Source of the DNA: a virus
Length of the DNA stretch: 32,831 bases
IMG/VR virus record: IMGVR_UViG_3300025151_000159
Span: 1 to 32,831 of that record
Direction: 5' to 3' (one strand)
A program made the position numbers and the translations under genes. Below the pieces are notes generated by a model that ran no database searches, had not been told where the DNA came from, and worked only from the letters and a program-made list of their open reading frames with translations. Positions 16,330 to 25,068 of this stretch are shown piece after piece (the stretch's first letter is position 1; each line of letters starts with the position of its first letter).

Positions 16330-18969
16330 TTATGCTGCTAACTGTTGAGCGATAGAACTGTTGTTAATATTTAAAGAACTTCCACCGCCGCCATTTGAGG
16401 CGACGAACCTAGTATTATTAACAACGGTTGTTTTAGGTACAATTATTACATTAGTCTGCCCATCACCATAGTCTGGTGTAGTAGTAAGACTTGCAATATC
16501 ACCACTCTTGTTTGGTTTGGCGATGTTTGCTTGTGTTTTAGATTTAGATATTCTATTTAAGAATTCTATTGGGTTCACAGTTCCCTGGAAACCAAATGTA
16601 CTGGTGCTACCTTTTCTTATCTCATAATGAAAGACACCTGTTTGTGATGTTCCAGTTTGAATTGCATCTCCAGGTTGAACCACATCACCAAGTTTTACGT
16701 GGTTATAGTCACCCTCTGCAATTCTTTCAACTACATTAAGGTCTTTATTGTAGATATCAACGTATTTACCATATCCACCTGGGTCAACGCCAATCTTAAT
16801 AACCTTTCCTCCAATTCTTGAATAGAAAGTATCATTTGTACCAGCATCAAAGTCAACACCAGCGTGCTTTCTATCTGGTATTCCATCCCTATTGTCATCT
16901 CTAGGAGCACCATAATTTTGTCCTGGTTTTGTATTCGTAGGAGGAAGTGCAGGAAGTCCTGATTGATCTATTACAGTTGGTCCACCTGATCCATTTGGTT
17001 CCGCAAATGTAAAAGGTTTTATTTCTTCTTCTTCTGAACCAAGAACAATATCCATAAATTTCTTTTGCCCTTCCCTGCTTTTTTTTACATTCGCTGCCTG
17101 AACAACACTATCATAAAGAGACTTTCCTAGAATATCACCAAGAATACCACCTCCAATACCACCAAGTAAAGTACCTGCAAGTGGTATTACAGATCCAATA
17201 GCAGCTCCAGCAGCAGATCCCAAAGCAGCACCGGCGGCACCAGCGGCAGCTCTAGTAATAGAATCTCCTGAAGCAATATTAAAAATGAAGTCAACAAGTG
17301 GACCTATAACAGGAACTTTACCAAGAAGTCTTGCAGCACCTTTACCACCCACTCTTATTGCAAGTCTTCTACCACTTCTACGAATACCTCTATCAAATAT
17401 TCCTGCCGGTCTTGCTGGTGCTGCAGGTTGTTCTAATACTCTAGGAGTAATACCTTCTCCTGGTCCTGGTATTGAAGGTCGTCTAAATCTTTGACCTTCT
17501 AATATTCTTTCTGCTCTCGCTCTTGGATTTCTATCAACTGGACTAGGAATATCCAAACTTGGGACATTAATTACTCTATCAATCTTACCTTTCTTTACCA
17601 GAATATCATATGCTGCTTTTCTTGTGAAGAAATCTTGTCCATCAACGTCATTTACAATTTTAATTAAATCTGTGGGTTGATATCCCAACTTCATAAAAGT
17701 TTTTTTAATTCTAGCAATTTCGGCACCAAAACCTTGTCCCAATAGTTGTGTACTGGTTAAAGGTCTTGGCGTTCTATCAGGTATTTTAATTTTTGTAGGT
17801 TTGCTTGATGCGGAGAACTTAGGAAATTTTTTGGATTTCTTAGGTCTTAATGGTTCATTTTTACCAACAACATTTCCAAAACCAACCGCTCTCAGAGTAT
17901 TTCTAGCAACATTTCTGCTAGAAGCATCATCCATAACACCAAGTCCAGCCCTTCTCAGTGCCTGATTTGCTGAATCTACGGCACCATCAACAATACTCTT
18001 TGCAATTGCTTTGTCTTTTGCTGATGTATAACTTTCTTTCTGTGCAATATATTGAAGAGCAAATGCTGGGTTTTTTAGTGCTTCTTTAGTTGGCAAATCT
18101 TTTGCTCTTGGCATACCCAAGCTAGTCCTCAGCATCATATTTGATACTCTTGCTCTAAAAGATGGGGCAGTATCTTTTACAGTCCTAGATGCATATCTAC
18201 TGTAATATCTACTACTATCAATACCAGAAGCAAGACTACCGCCACCACGAAGAGCATCTTTTACAGCATTAGGAGGACCACCTCTAAGACCAAGTATAGC
18301 ACCAGATATGAGTATACCACCACTAAGTAATTCACTAAAGTTATTAGTAAATTTGTCAAATGTTTCTTGATACCCTTCTGGTAATATATTATCAACCTGT
18401 TGTTTTAAAAAGTCAGCTGCTTTATACCCTCTATCAATAAATTCAGCAGTGTTATTAACAATATTACCAACAGTATTTGTAAAAAACTGCAATACTGGAG
18501 TAATTTTTTTAGCAAGGTTAATTAACTTTGGAAGGATAGGTATAATTCTATCTACCGCAAGTCCAAGAACACTATACAGAACAAACCTTCTGATGGTATC
18601 TAAGAATCCAGTTCTTGGCAATCTAAGAGTTGGAAGGTTACCACCAAACTTAAAAGTTCTTGACTCTATCTCTTTTTCTTTTTTACCTCTTCTTTCTCTT
18701 TCTTTTTCTAATCTTTGTTTTTGAGTTTTTCTTTTCTCAAGTTTTGTCTTTTCACCAAAGAGTTTTTCTGCCAGAATAAACTTATTCTTAAGTAAAGTAG
18801 TTTGTTCCTTAAGATCTTGTTGTTGTGGAGTTTTGATATCATCATCAACTTTTGCATATGTTCTAGTCGTGATGTTAGATGCAGGTACTAAGAAATTAGT
18901 AGCAACAAGAGAAGAACTTCCCTTTGATGGACCCGAAGGTAATAGTCTTTTAGGATCTACTTTTTTCAT
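16330..18969 (-). CDS. Tape-measure-like tail protein with C-terminal M23 peptidase-like domain (879 aa)
   Basis: Residues 50-110 are a highly charged coiled coil (KTQKQRLEKERERRGKKEKE). Hydrophobic helices follow at about 120-165 and 215-230, and a glycine-zipper run at 566-616 (AAAGAAGAALGSAAGAA, LLGGIGGGILGDILG) that could insert into a membrane. The C-terminus has an M23/LytM fold: zinc ligands H702 and D706 (HAGVDFD), H757 in DYNH, and H781 in FHYEIR. The usual HxH is VFH, so the catalytic histidine is V779. It may locally cut or only bind peptidoglycan during DNA entry. One base separates it from the preceding tape-like gene. Confidence 0.75.
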   Translation of the reverse strand: MKKVDPKRLLPSGPSKGSSSLVATNFLVPASNITTRTYAKVDDDIKTPQQQDLKEQTTLLKNKFILAEKLFGEKTKLEKRKTQKQRLEKERERRGKKEKEIESRTFKFGGNLPTLRLPRTGFLDTIRRFVLYSVLGLAVDRIIPILPKLINLAKKITPVLQFFTNTVGNIVNNTAEFIDRGYKAADFLKQQVDNILPEGYQETFDKFTNNFSELLSGGILISGAILGLRGGPPNAVKDALRGGGSLASGIDSSRYYSRYASRTVKDTAPSFRARVSNMMLRTSLGMPRAKDLPTKEALKNPAFALQYIAQKESYTSAKDKAIAKSIVDGAVDSANQALRRAGLGVMDDASSRNVARNTLRAVGFGNVVGKNEPLRPKKSKKFPKFSASSKPTKIKIPDRTPRPLTSTQLLGQGFGAEIARIKKTFMKLGYQPTDLIKIVNDVDGQDFFTRKAAYDILVKKGKIDRVINVPSLDIPSPVDRNPRARAERILEGQRFRRPSIPGPGEGITPRVLEQPAAPARPAGIFDRGIRRSGRRLAIRVGGKGAARLLGKVPVIGPLVDFIFNIASGDSITRAAAGAAGAALGSAAGAAIGSVIPLAGTLLGGIGGGILGDILGKSLYDSVVQAANVKKSREGQKKFMDIVLGSEEEEIKPFTFAEPNGSGGPTVIDQSGLPALPPTNTKPGQNYGAPRDDNRDGIPDRKHAGVDFDAGTNDTFYSRIGGKVIKIGVDPGGYGKYVDIYNKDLNVVERIAEGDYNHVKLGDVVQPGDAIQTGTSQTGVFHYEIRKGSTSTFGFQGTVNPIEFLNRISKSKTQANIAKPNKSGDIASLTTTPDYGDGQTNVIIVPKTTVVNNTRFVASNGGGGSSLNINNSSIAQQLAA

Positions 18970-18970
18970 A

Positions 18971-20896
18971 TCAGATCATCCCCTCTATTCCATAAACAGC
19001 AAAGTTAACAATTCTGCTATCACTTATTTGTGCTGCACTAAACGTTTCTGTATCTGCCGAGGGTGCCATCTGGGAAACTCCGCCGCTGCTATTCGTAATT
19101 TCAGGCAAAGTAGTTACATTCACTTTTGATCGTGCTGATGGCGGTTCAGGTGCAGTTTTTCTAATTTGACTTGGTGCCAACATACTATTACTGTATGTTA
19201 CTTTTGGTGTTGATGAACTTACACTAGCACTTGCAAATGATCTTCCACCAGATGGTTTCATCATATGGGGATGATAAGTTCCTTTTGCCTTAGGAACAAC
19301 AGAAGTGGTAGATCCACTCATTGCAGAGGTAACTGTAGATTCACTCCTTATAGAAGAAGTAGATCCACTCCGCGCAGAAGCAGACATAGACATTCTTGGT
19401 ATTGAAGGTGCCCTGAAAGCACCCATCGTGATTTCTGGCGACATCATACCACCAACAACTCCTCCACCTTGAGCAAGTTGAACTCCACTTGAAAACTTAG
19501 GAATGTTTGTCCCGCCTGCAATTTTATTCAAGTTCATAAAGAACTGAGGACCATAAGCATTCACTGCACGCTTAGATACAACAAATTCTCCAGGTTGTGC
19601 TGCAATGAGTTGAGTGTCAGGTCCTGCTCCAGTTATTTTGACGCCACTAGTTTGTCTAATAGGTCCACCAGACTGGAACGTTATGTCATTAACATTAGTT
19701 GCACTTTCTGGGGTAATAATATTCTTAATGTTGACTGGATTATTATTGGTAATGTTTTTTATAATATTTGGAACACTATCAACAATACCACCACCAAAGT
19801 ATGATGGAGTAACAGGTGTTTGAGGTTGTGTTGTTGGTTCTCTATCAGAGAACTGAAAAGGTTTTATTTCTGGTTCTGGTTCTGGATCTGGTGATTTAAA
19901 AGTAGAAGCTGCTGCACCAACACCAAGAAGACCAAGAGCACTTGCTATAACTTTATTTGCTTTGATAAGACCAAGAATTTTTGGTCCAAAGAATTTCAAT
20001 ACACCAAAAATACCACGAACAAATCCACCAAAAGGTGTGAAGAAGAATAATAATCCTCCAGTCAATAATGGCCAGAAGTCTTTTAAGAATCTGAAAATAG
20101 AGTCAACTTTTTGTCTGTTTTTGGGATCTGAGAACCATTTGAATAAAGACTGGAATGCAACACCTAAAAATGCCTTGAATAAGAAGTCAAATATTCTACT
20201 CAGTATTCCTCTAACTGGAGAGAATACCTTACTTACAACATTTGAAACTTTCTTCTGTTCTTTTTCAAGAAGTTTTTCTCTATCTGTTCTTCTCTTTCTT
20301 ATAGTTTGTCTTCTTTCTAACTCTGCTTGTCTTTTTTCTTCTTTATTATCTGCTCGTATTTCTGCAAGTATCTTATCTAAAGACTCATGAATATCCTTGA
20401 GATCTTCACTTACTTTCTTGACACCTGGACTTTCTGGTATTACTGCATTACCAGTCAGGAAAAACTTATCTTTTGATACTTTTAATGGAGTCGTTCCAGT
20501 AACTGCATTAACAGATGCTTTCTTTTTATTAAGTTTAAATCTTCCTACTTTACTCTTTATTCTTCTAAATTCATCCTGCAAGAGCATTTGCTCATCTCTT
20601 GCAAGTGAACCACCACCCACACTGACTTGTACAAGTTTCTCTTTTAGTAAAGTCTTATAAGTTGCATAGTCAATATCAAAAACTTGACCTATTGCTAATA
20701 TTCTTAGAATCCTTTCATCTATATACTCATCAACTAAATCAGTTTCCCTGGTCCCTTGATATAACGCTAGAGCACCACCACGCTTTTTCTTTCCTTCAGA
20801 TCTAATACCTTCCAACAACTCATCTAGTCCAGCGGGAGCTTCATCACCCTCTGAACGTATGCTTGCTAGTAGATCGTCTAAATCGTCAGGACCCAT
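18971..20896 (-). CDS. Tail tape-measure-like protein (641 aa)
   Basis: The N-terminus holds a short internal repeat (LDDLLASIRSEG / LDELLEGIRSEG, residues 6-35). A charged coiled coil lies at about 165-225 (EEKRQAELERRQTIRKRRTD), then strongly hydrophobic helices at about 235-262 and 278-335 that look membrane-active. The later part has GPDTQLIAAQPGEFVVSKRA and NAYGPQFFMNLNK, a block typical of tail tape-measure proteins, and a Ser/Thr-rich low-complexity stretch. It follows gene 26 and its gp51-like extension directly, as tape-measure genes follow their chaperones. It overlaps that small ORF by 11 bases. Confidence 0.75.
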   Translation of the reverse strand: MGPDDLDDLLASIRSEGDEAPAGLDELLEGIRSEGKKKRGGALALYQGTRETDLVDEYIDERILRILAIGQVFDIDYATYKTLLKEKLVQVSVGGGSLARDEQMLLQDEFRRIKSKVGRFKLNKKKASVNAVTGTTPLKVSKDKFFLTGNAVIPESPGVKKVSEDLKDIHESLDKILAEIRADNKEEKRQAELERRQTIRKRRTDREKLLEKEQKKVSNVVSKVFSPVRGILSRIFDFLFKAFLGVAFQSLFKWFSDPKNRQKVDSIFRFLKDFWPLLTGGLLFFFTPFGGFVRGIFGVLKFFGPKILGLIKANKVIASALGLLGVGAAASTFKSPDPEPEPEIKPFQFSDREPTTQPQTPVTPSYFGGGIVDSVPNIIKNITNNNPVNIKNIITPESATNVNDITFQSGGPIRQTSGVKITGAGPDTQLIAAQPGEFVVSKRAVNAYGPQFFMNLNKIAGGTNIPKFSSGVQLAQGGGVVGGMMSPEITMGAFRAPSIPRMSMSASARSGSTSSIRSESTVTSAMSGSTTSVVPKAKGTYHPHMMKPSGGRSFASASVSSSTPKVTYSNSMLAPSQIRKTAPEPPSARSKVNVTTLPEITNSSGGVSQMAPSADTETFSAAQISDSRIVNFAVYGIEGMI

Positions 20897-21053
20897 TTTG
20901 TTGCTGCTTTAGTTTTTCTTCTTCTAAATGATTTTTCAACATAGCAACGTAAATATCACGCTCCCACGGCATCATATTTTCAATCTCTGTTAATGAATAT
21001 TTATGGTACTGCATTAACGAAAAATTGAGAGTGTAGAAGTTTTCAAGGTCCAT
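20886..21053 (-). CDS. gp51-like small protein / C-terminal extension of gp26 by frameshift (55 aa)
   Basis: The frame reads MDLENFYTLNFSLMQYHKYS, then MMPWERDIYVAMLKNHLEEE. The MPWERDIYV...L phrase is the hallmark of the small second half of tail-assembly chaperone pairs. In T4 the comparable small protein is gp51 (hub assembly catalyst). Its ATG is buried in a hairpin (GGTCC-ATAT-GGACC) and has no ribosome site, while the -1 frame of gene 26 runs straight into it. So it is probably made mainly as a gp26 fusion of about 299 residues. Independent initiation cannot be excluded. Confidence 0.75.
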   Translation of the reverse strand: MDLENFYTLNFSLMQYHKYSLTEIENMMPWERDIYVAMLKNHLEEEKLKQQQNGS

Positions 21054-21077
21054 ATGGACCAGGGCTATCCGAAAAAA
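21047..21077 (-). promoter_or_regulatory. Candidate programmed -1 frameshift site at the end of gene 26
   Basis: The minus strand has the heptamer T TTT TTC (21077-21071) in the correct X XXY YYZ phase of gene 26, two codons before its TAG. After a -1 slip the frame continues CGG ATA GCC CTG GTC CAT and then ATG GAC of the small ORF, with no stop. Ten bases after the heptamer lies GGTCC-ATAT-GGACC, a 14-bp palindrome (21060-21047) able to form a stimulatory hairpin. Confidence 0.7.
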
Positions 21078-21784
21078 CTAGCAAGTCCTTCCAGTACAAC
21101 AGTGCTTTCTACCCCAGTGTTTGGATTTTTCACAGTAATATCATGAGACAGTTTAGGCATCGTCTCAAAGAACTTTTCAACCTGTTTAAACTGTTTGGAG
21201 TTCATTTGCTCCAAGAAGTCATTCATTTCTTTCTTGGTCACATCAGCAGTAGACCAGACTTCTTCTTCATTATAAATCTTATCAACACAAGAAGAAATCA
21301 GTTCAAAGGACTGTTCCATTGAGTTCTCTGTGCTGAAATCAAAGTTACTCTTGATAAACTGTTCCAGAGATGGATACTTCATCTCCATAATCAATGAGTT
21401 ATCAAGTTGAATTTTATTGCTATGCTCTTTGCTCTTTTGAACTTTGATATCATCAATATTCAACATAATAGGGACTGTAGTTTGTTCATCATCAGGACAG
21501 ATGACGTTTACTTCAATCTCTTCTCCTACAGACTTACCACGAATGTTGAGGAACAAATATTCAATGTCAAATGTAGGGAGAGTCTCAACTTTGATACCTC
21601 TAGTCTGAATACAGTTTTTGATAACTGCTTTCATCGCAGTGGTAATCTCTTTTGAGTTTTCACTTTCTAGTGCTAAAACCAGAAGTTTTTCTTCCCTTAC
21701 AAGAAATGGTCGGTATTGTACTTTTTTTCCAGTTGATGGTAAATTCAACTCATAAGTTGGTGTCGAAATCTTTGGTAATGGCAT
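21065..21784 (-). CDS. 26: Baseplate hub subunit gp26 / probable tape-measure chaperone (239 aa)
   Basis: The N-terminus PKISTPTYELNLPSTGKKVQYRPFLVREEK matches the T4 gp26 baseplate protein family (T4_baseplate in Pfam). The family phrases PFLVREEKLLVLALES and NIRGKSVGEEIEV are both present. The length is close to T4 gp26 (208). The C-terminus ends VVLEGLASFFG on a slippery sequence, so a minor fusion with the downstream gp51-like ORF is expected. In that case gp26 and the fusion would play the roles of lambda gpG and gpGT, coating the tape measure before tube growth. A late promoter box lies about 30 bases upstream. Confidence 0.85.
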   Translation of the reverse strand: MPLPKISTPTYELNLPSTGKKVQYRPFLVREEKLLVLALESENSKEITTAMKAVIKNCIQTRGIKVETLPTFDIEYLFLNIRGKSVGEEIEVNVICPDDEQTTVPIMLNIDDIKVQKSKEHSNKIQLDNSLIMEMKYPSLEQFIKSNFDFSTENSMEQSFELISSCVDKIYNEEEVWSTADVTKKEMNDFLEQMNSKQFKQVEKFFETMPKLSHDITVKNPNTGVESTVVLEGLASFFG

Positions 21785-21812
21785 AATAACCTATAGAATA
21801 TTTCAGTGTGAT

Positions 21813-21820
21813 TATTTATT
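21813..21820 (-). promoter_or_regulatory. Late promoter box AATAAATA before gene 26
   Basis: The minus strand reads AATAAATA, fitting NATAAATA, 29 bases before the gene 26 ATG. It overlaps the TAA stop of the upstream gene, so chance similarity is possible, but the distance is right for late initiation. Confidence 0.5.
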
Positions 21821-22625
21821 GAGTCTGTTGACCTCCAAGAATGTTGGGACCAAATTGTCTTCCACCTTGCGCCTCAAGTTGTTCAGCAAGCTGCGCTTGA
21901 GTAGGTCTTCCATCTTCAATAGTTACTCCTATACTAGGTTCTCCATTTGGTCTTTGTAATCTTATTTTTTTAGGTTCAAATCTAGGGTCCATAACATAAC
22001 GAGAGTAAGTAAAGTTTACTGTGCATTTTAATAATTCTGATGTATCATATCTAACAGGCATTGTTACTACACTAATTGGAAATGCCTTTAAAAATTTATA
22101 TTCTAAACAAGCACCGGTATTTTCATAGTCTCTTTCAAACTTTGTAATGTATAGGTTGTCAGTTTGATACTGTTTTGGATATCTTACTCTATAAAAATAG
22201 TTATTTTCTAGAATACCAGGGTCAGTTTTATACTGCTCTCCAACAATATATGACATCCAGTTTTCAAAAAACTTAATTATAGTGTAATCATGATCAACCA
22301 TAAACGTAAAACTAGCACGTTCATCATATTCTCTACGATATGCATGTCTCTCAGTAACTCCCGTAAAATCATTATTAATTGTGTGAGTCATAAGAGACGA
22401 ACCAGGAAGTGCAGCCTCAGCACAAGATAACTCAATAAGTTCTTGATTATCTCTAGTATAAGGTGTTCCTTTTTCTTTAGTCCAGTCTTTTACTGATTGT
22501 GGTGGCGCAAACTTACACATATAATTGGATGTAAGGGCAGGTCTTAACAACCTACTTTTAATTTCGCTTAGTTTTCTTGTTCTATTGTCTGGACCACCAG
22601 AAGAATTAGTGGGTCTATCTGCCAT
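21816..22625 (-). CDS. Tail-tube-fold baseplate protein, gp54-like candidate (269 aa)
   Basis: Segments SRLLRPALTSNYMCKF, LIELSCAEAALPGSSLMTH, ERHAYRREYDERASFTFMVD, FFENWMSYIVGEQ and LEYKFLKAFPISVV..PV.YD have the order of tube-fold proteins: an N-terminal strand, a loop after the PG turn, R.Y..D..SFTF strands, an F..W helix, then the C-terminal strands. T4 gp54 (tail-tube initiator) and gp19 share this fold. With gp48 encoded just beyond the divergent promoter region, gp54 is the likely role. The C-terminal 40 residues are Gln/Gly-rich. Confidence 0.6.
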   Translation of the reverse strand: MADRPTNSSGGPDNRTRKLSEIKSRLLRPALTSNYMCKFAPPQSVKDWTKEKGTPYTRDNQELIELSCAEAALPGSSLMTHTINNDFTGVTERHAYRREYDERASFTFMVDHDYTIIKFFENWMSYIVGEQYKTDPGILENNYFYRVRYPKQYQTDNLYITKFERDYENTGACLEYKFLKAFPISVVTMPVRYDTSELLKCTVNFTYSRYVMDPRFEPKKIRLQRPNGEPSIGVTIEDGRPTQAQLAEQLEAQGGRQFGPNILGGQQTQ

Positions 22626-22626
22626 C

Positions 22627-22634
22627 TATAAATA
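22627..22634 (+). promoter_or_regulatory. Late promoter box TATAAATA before gene 4
   Basis: An exact TATAAATA on the plus strand, 26 bases before the ATG of gene 4 and immediately behind the start of the divergent tube-fold gene. It would drive genes 4, the unknown gene, 48 and 53. Confidence 0.7.
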
Positions 22635-22660
22635 CTATTTGATCCGATATATTATGTATA

Positions 22661-23107
22661 ATGGCAGGAACGATAAAAAGTCGGTACAAACCTGAGTATC
22701 CAAGAAAATACAAAGGTGACCCCAATAATATCATATGTCGTAGTTCTTGGGAACGCAAATTCTGCCGTTGGTGTGACTTGAATGAGAATATTTTAGAGTG
22801 GGGCAGTGAAGAGTTTTGTATCCCATATCGTTCTCCTGTTGACAGAAGAGTTCATCGTTACTTCCCAGACTTTATTATTAAGGTAAGAGAACAAACTGGT
22901 GATATTAAACGTTATGTTATTGAAGTAAAACCAAAGAAACAGACACGACCACCAGTTCAAACAACTAAGAAAAGGACGAAAACATATATCAACGAAGTAA
23001 AAACATATGCTGTAAATGAAGCAAAGTGGAAAGCAGCAGATGAGTGGTGTAAAGATAGACTATTAGAGTTTAAAATTATTACAGAAGACCAACTAGGTAT
23101 CAAGTAA
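22661..23107 (+). CDS. 4: Head completion protein gp4 (restriction-nuclease fold, 148 aa)
   Basis: Strong agreement with T4 gp4 (150 aa): KYKGDPNNIICRSSWERKFC, WGSEEFCIPYRSPVD, HRYFPDFII, IEVKPKKQ, INEVKTYAVNEAKWKAA, and the end DQLGIK. It has a PD-(D/E)xK-like arrangement: E31, D70 and E88-x-K90. gp4 acts on the filled head, preparing the portal vertex and DNA end for tail joining; head-completion mutants give heads that cannot attach tails. It shares the TAATG overlap with the next gene. Confidence 0.9.
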   Translation: MAGTIKSRYKPEYPRKYKGDPNNIICRSSWERKFCRWCDLNENILEWGSEEFCIPYRSPVDRRVHRYFPDFIIKVREQTGDIKRYVIEVKPKKQTRPPVQTTKKRTKTYINEVKTYAVNEAKWKAADEWCKDRLLEFKIITEDQLGIK

Positions 23108-23496
23108 TGGCAGAAGGTTTCGGTAAGGATATACAAACTTCTTCTAGTAAAGTGTCTCAACTTAGGAAAGCACTTGCGATTGAAGGTGCCGAAGATGCTG
23201 ACCTTATAATGATGAATATTCTACAGATATTCAACGAAACTGACTTAATACCTGATGCTGGTAAGTTTTATACGTTCGTCTATCAAGCAAAGACACCAAA
23301 GTTAGAATACGACGAACATCCTTTGGTTGCAGTAACTGAAGTGTTTAGATGGGGTTTCACAGGATATAACTATCACTGGCGTCGAATGAGACGATATACT
23401 TGGGCAGAAATTGTAGGTTCTCTACACGTTGTAAGGGAAAATGAAGTGCGATACTTAAGTTCTTTACCTTATGGAAAAAAGAGGATAAATAACTAA
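23107..23496 (+). CDS. Conserved cyanophage protein of unknown function (129 aa)
   Basis: The C-terminal half holds a striking conserved-looking block: VYQAKTPKLEYDEHPLVAV, VFRWGFTGYNYHWRRMRRYT, then WAEIVGSLHVV. The N-terminal 45 residues are helical. It is coupled to gene 4 (TAATG) and its last codons contain the late box for gene 48. The position between head-completion and baseplate genes, and the aromatic/basic block, suggest a virion or assembly role, which is inference. No family name can be given with confidence. Confidence 0.8.
   Translation: MAEGFGKDIQTSSSKVSQLRKALAIEGAEDADLIMMNILQIFNETDLIPDAGKFYTFVYQAKTPKLEYDEHPLVAVTEVFRWGFTGYNYHWRRMRRYTWAEIVGSLHVVRENEVRYLSSLPYGKKRINN
23484..23491 (+). 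promoter_or_regulatory. Late promoter box GATAAATA before gene 48
   Basis: The plus strand reads GATAAATA (NATAAATA), 20 bases before the gene 48 ATG and overlapping the last codons of the upstream gene. Confidence 0.55.
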
Positions 23497-23510
23497 AAAA
23501 AGTATATCTG

Positions 23511-25067
23511 ATGTCAGAACAAAAAACTGGTTTTTCTAAAAGATTTGCCATAGAAATTGATACTGGCGAAACTGAGACAAGAAGACGCGGACAAGGGCGA
23601 GGGAGAGAGGTAACTACTCCAGTAACTCAAAGGTTTCCTCCTGATAGAACTAAATCTTTGAGGACTAAAACTACTTATACTAAAGACGATAGTACTGGAA
23701 GACTTACGGATCCGAATGTAGAAGTCTATCAGGAAATTACCAAAGAGCAGTGGGATCAATTACCAGATAGTGTAAGAGATTCCCAAGCAGGAATTGGTGG
23801 AAGAGGTGCGCGACCTGGAAGAACAGTATATTACGGAAAAATAGCAGAAATACCTGCAGGTGAAAGAGATTATGTTACTAGTTCTTTTAGTGATACTGAA
23901 GGTGGTGAAGAAAGAACCGTAATTGATGTACTTTATCCTGGGAACAATGGGGAGCAAAGTAAGAACGCAGAATTGTTAAAAGAAGAAATTGGTAAATATA
24001 AAAATAGGGAAGGGCAGTTTAGAACTGTTTCAAGAGTAGCAAATGTGACTGTTCTTAAAAATGAAGATATTGATACAAATACACCCGACTCCAAAGATCA
24101 ACTTGGATTGGGTTCAGATGGACCAGAAGATATCGTAGATAATGATGCAAATAACATAATATCTGAACCCATACCATTCGATGTAGCGGACTTCAGGGAA
24201 GGAACAAATAAAGGATTTGAAGATTTAAGATATCCAGATAAATTAAAAGCAGAACTGCAAGATGTCATTAAGTTTACGCAAGTTATATACGGAACTCGTT
24301 CTTTTAGTAAAGAGAATGTTGGTAAATCTACACCTAAAGTAATTGGTTTTGCAAAAAGAGATTTAAACAAAACCATCAAAGGAAGTGTAACTTTACCTAT
24401 TCAGGATCAAATAACAGACACTAATATGGTCGATTGGACTAATGATCAGATGAATCCATTACAAGCATTTGCTTCTGCTGGGTTGATGGGTATGGACAGA
24501 AAAACTGTAGCAGGAACGGTAAATAATTTACTGGACACAGCAAAAAAATTAGCGGTTGATGATGATATTAGTGGACCCTTAGGAACAGCAGTGAAAGCAT
24601 ATCTTATTCAAGAGGCAGTTGGTACTCAGAATCTTCTTTCAAGAGCAACGGGTTCTATTGCAAACCCCAATATAGAGCTTTTGTTTAGATCACCACAACT
24701 TAGACCTTTTAGTTTTTCATTCTTCCTAGCAGCAAGAGATGATAACGATGCGAGACAGATAAAACAGATTATTAGATTCTTTAAGCAAGGGATGTCAGTC
24801 AAGGATACCGCGACCGATATATTCTTAAGAGCACCTAATGTATTTAGAATTCAATATTTACACGAAGGTGGTCCTCATCCAGGTTTGAACCAAATTAAAG
24901 AATGTGCTTTAACAAACTGCAGTGTTCAATATACACCAGCAAATACATATTCAACCTTTGAAGACGGTACAATGACTGCTTATAGAATAATTCTTCAATT
25001 TACAGAACTTACTCCTGTTACGGAAGCAGATTATAACAAAGATGATGTCACACCCATAGGTTACTAA
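23511..25067 (+). CDS. 48: Baseplate tail-tube cap gp48 (518 aa)
   Basis: The C-terminal half carries the gp48 core: LPIQDQITDTNMVDWTNDQM, ATGSIANPNIELLFRSPQLR, PFSFSFFLAARDDNDARQIK, IIRFFKQGM, FLRAPNVFRIQYLHEG, LTNCSVQYTP. gp48 sits on the hub and, with gp54, starts tail-tube polymerisation. The N-terminal 220 residues (charged, with GRGREVTT, GGRGARPGRTVYYGK and a TEGGEERT segment) have no clear T4 counterpart and make the protein longer than T4 gp48 (364 aa). gp53 starts one base after its stop. Confidence 0.85.
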   Translation: MSEQKTGFSKRFAIEIDTGETETRRRGQGRGREVTTPVTQRFPPDRTKSLRTKTTYTKDDSTGRLTDPNVEVYQEITKEQWDQLPDSVRDSQAGIGGRGARPGRTVYYGKIAEIPAGERDYVTSSFSDTEGGEERTVIDVLYPGNNGEQSKNAELLKEEIGKYKNREGQFRTVSRVANVTVLKNEDIDTNTPDSKDQLGLGSDGPEDIVDNDANNIISEPIPFDVADFREGTNKGFEDLRYPDKLKAELQDVIKFTQVIYGTRSFSKENVGKSTPKVIGFAKRDLNKTIKGSVTLPIQDQITDTNMVDWTNDQMNPLQAFASAGLMGMDRKTVAGTVNNLLDTAKKLAVDDDISGPLGTAVKAYLIQEAVGTQNLLSRATGSIANPNIELLFRSPQLRPFSFSFFLAARDDNDARQIKQIIRFFKQGMSVKDTATDIFLRAPNVFRIQYLHEGGPHPGLNQIKECALTNCSVQYTPANTYSTFEDGTMTAYRIILQFTELTPVTEADYNKDDVTPIGY

Positions 25068-25068
25068 A

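Noticed and set aside
19962-20390. A 142-codon plus-strand frame inside the tape-measure gene
   Set aside because: The coding strand encodes the coiled coil and hydrophobic helices of the tape-like protein; the Lys/Ser-rich reverse reading is a mirror of it.
20998-21005. CATAAATA on the minus strand inside the gp51-like ORF
   Set aside because: About 100 bases before the tape-measure start and within conserved codons (HKYS); not convincing as a promoter.
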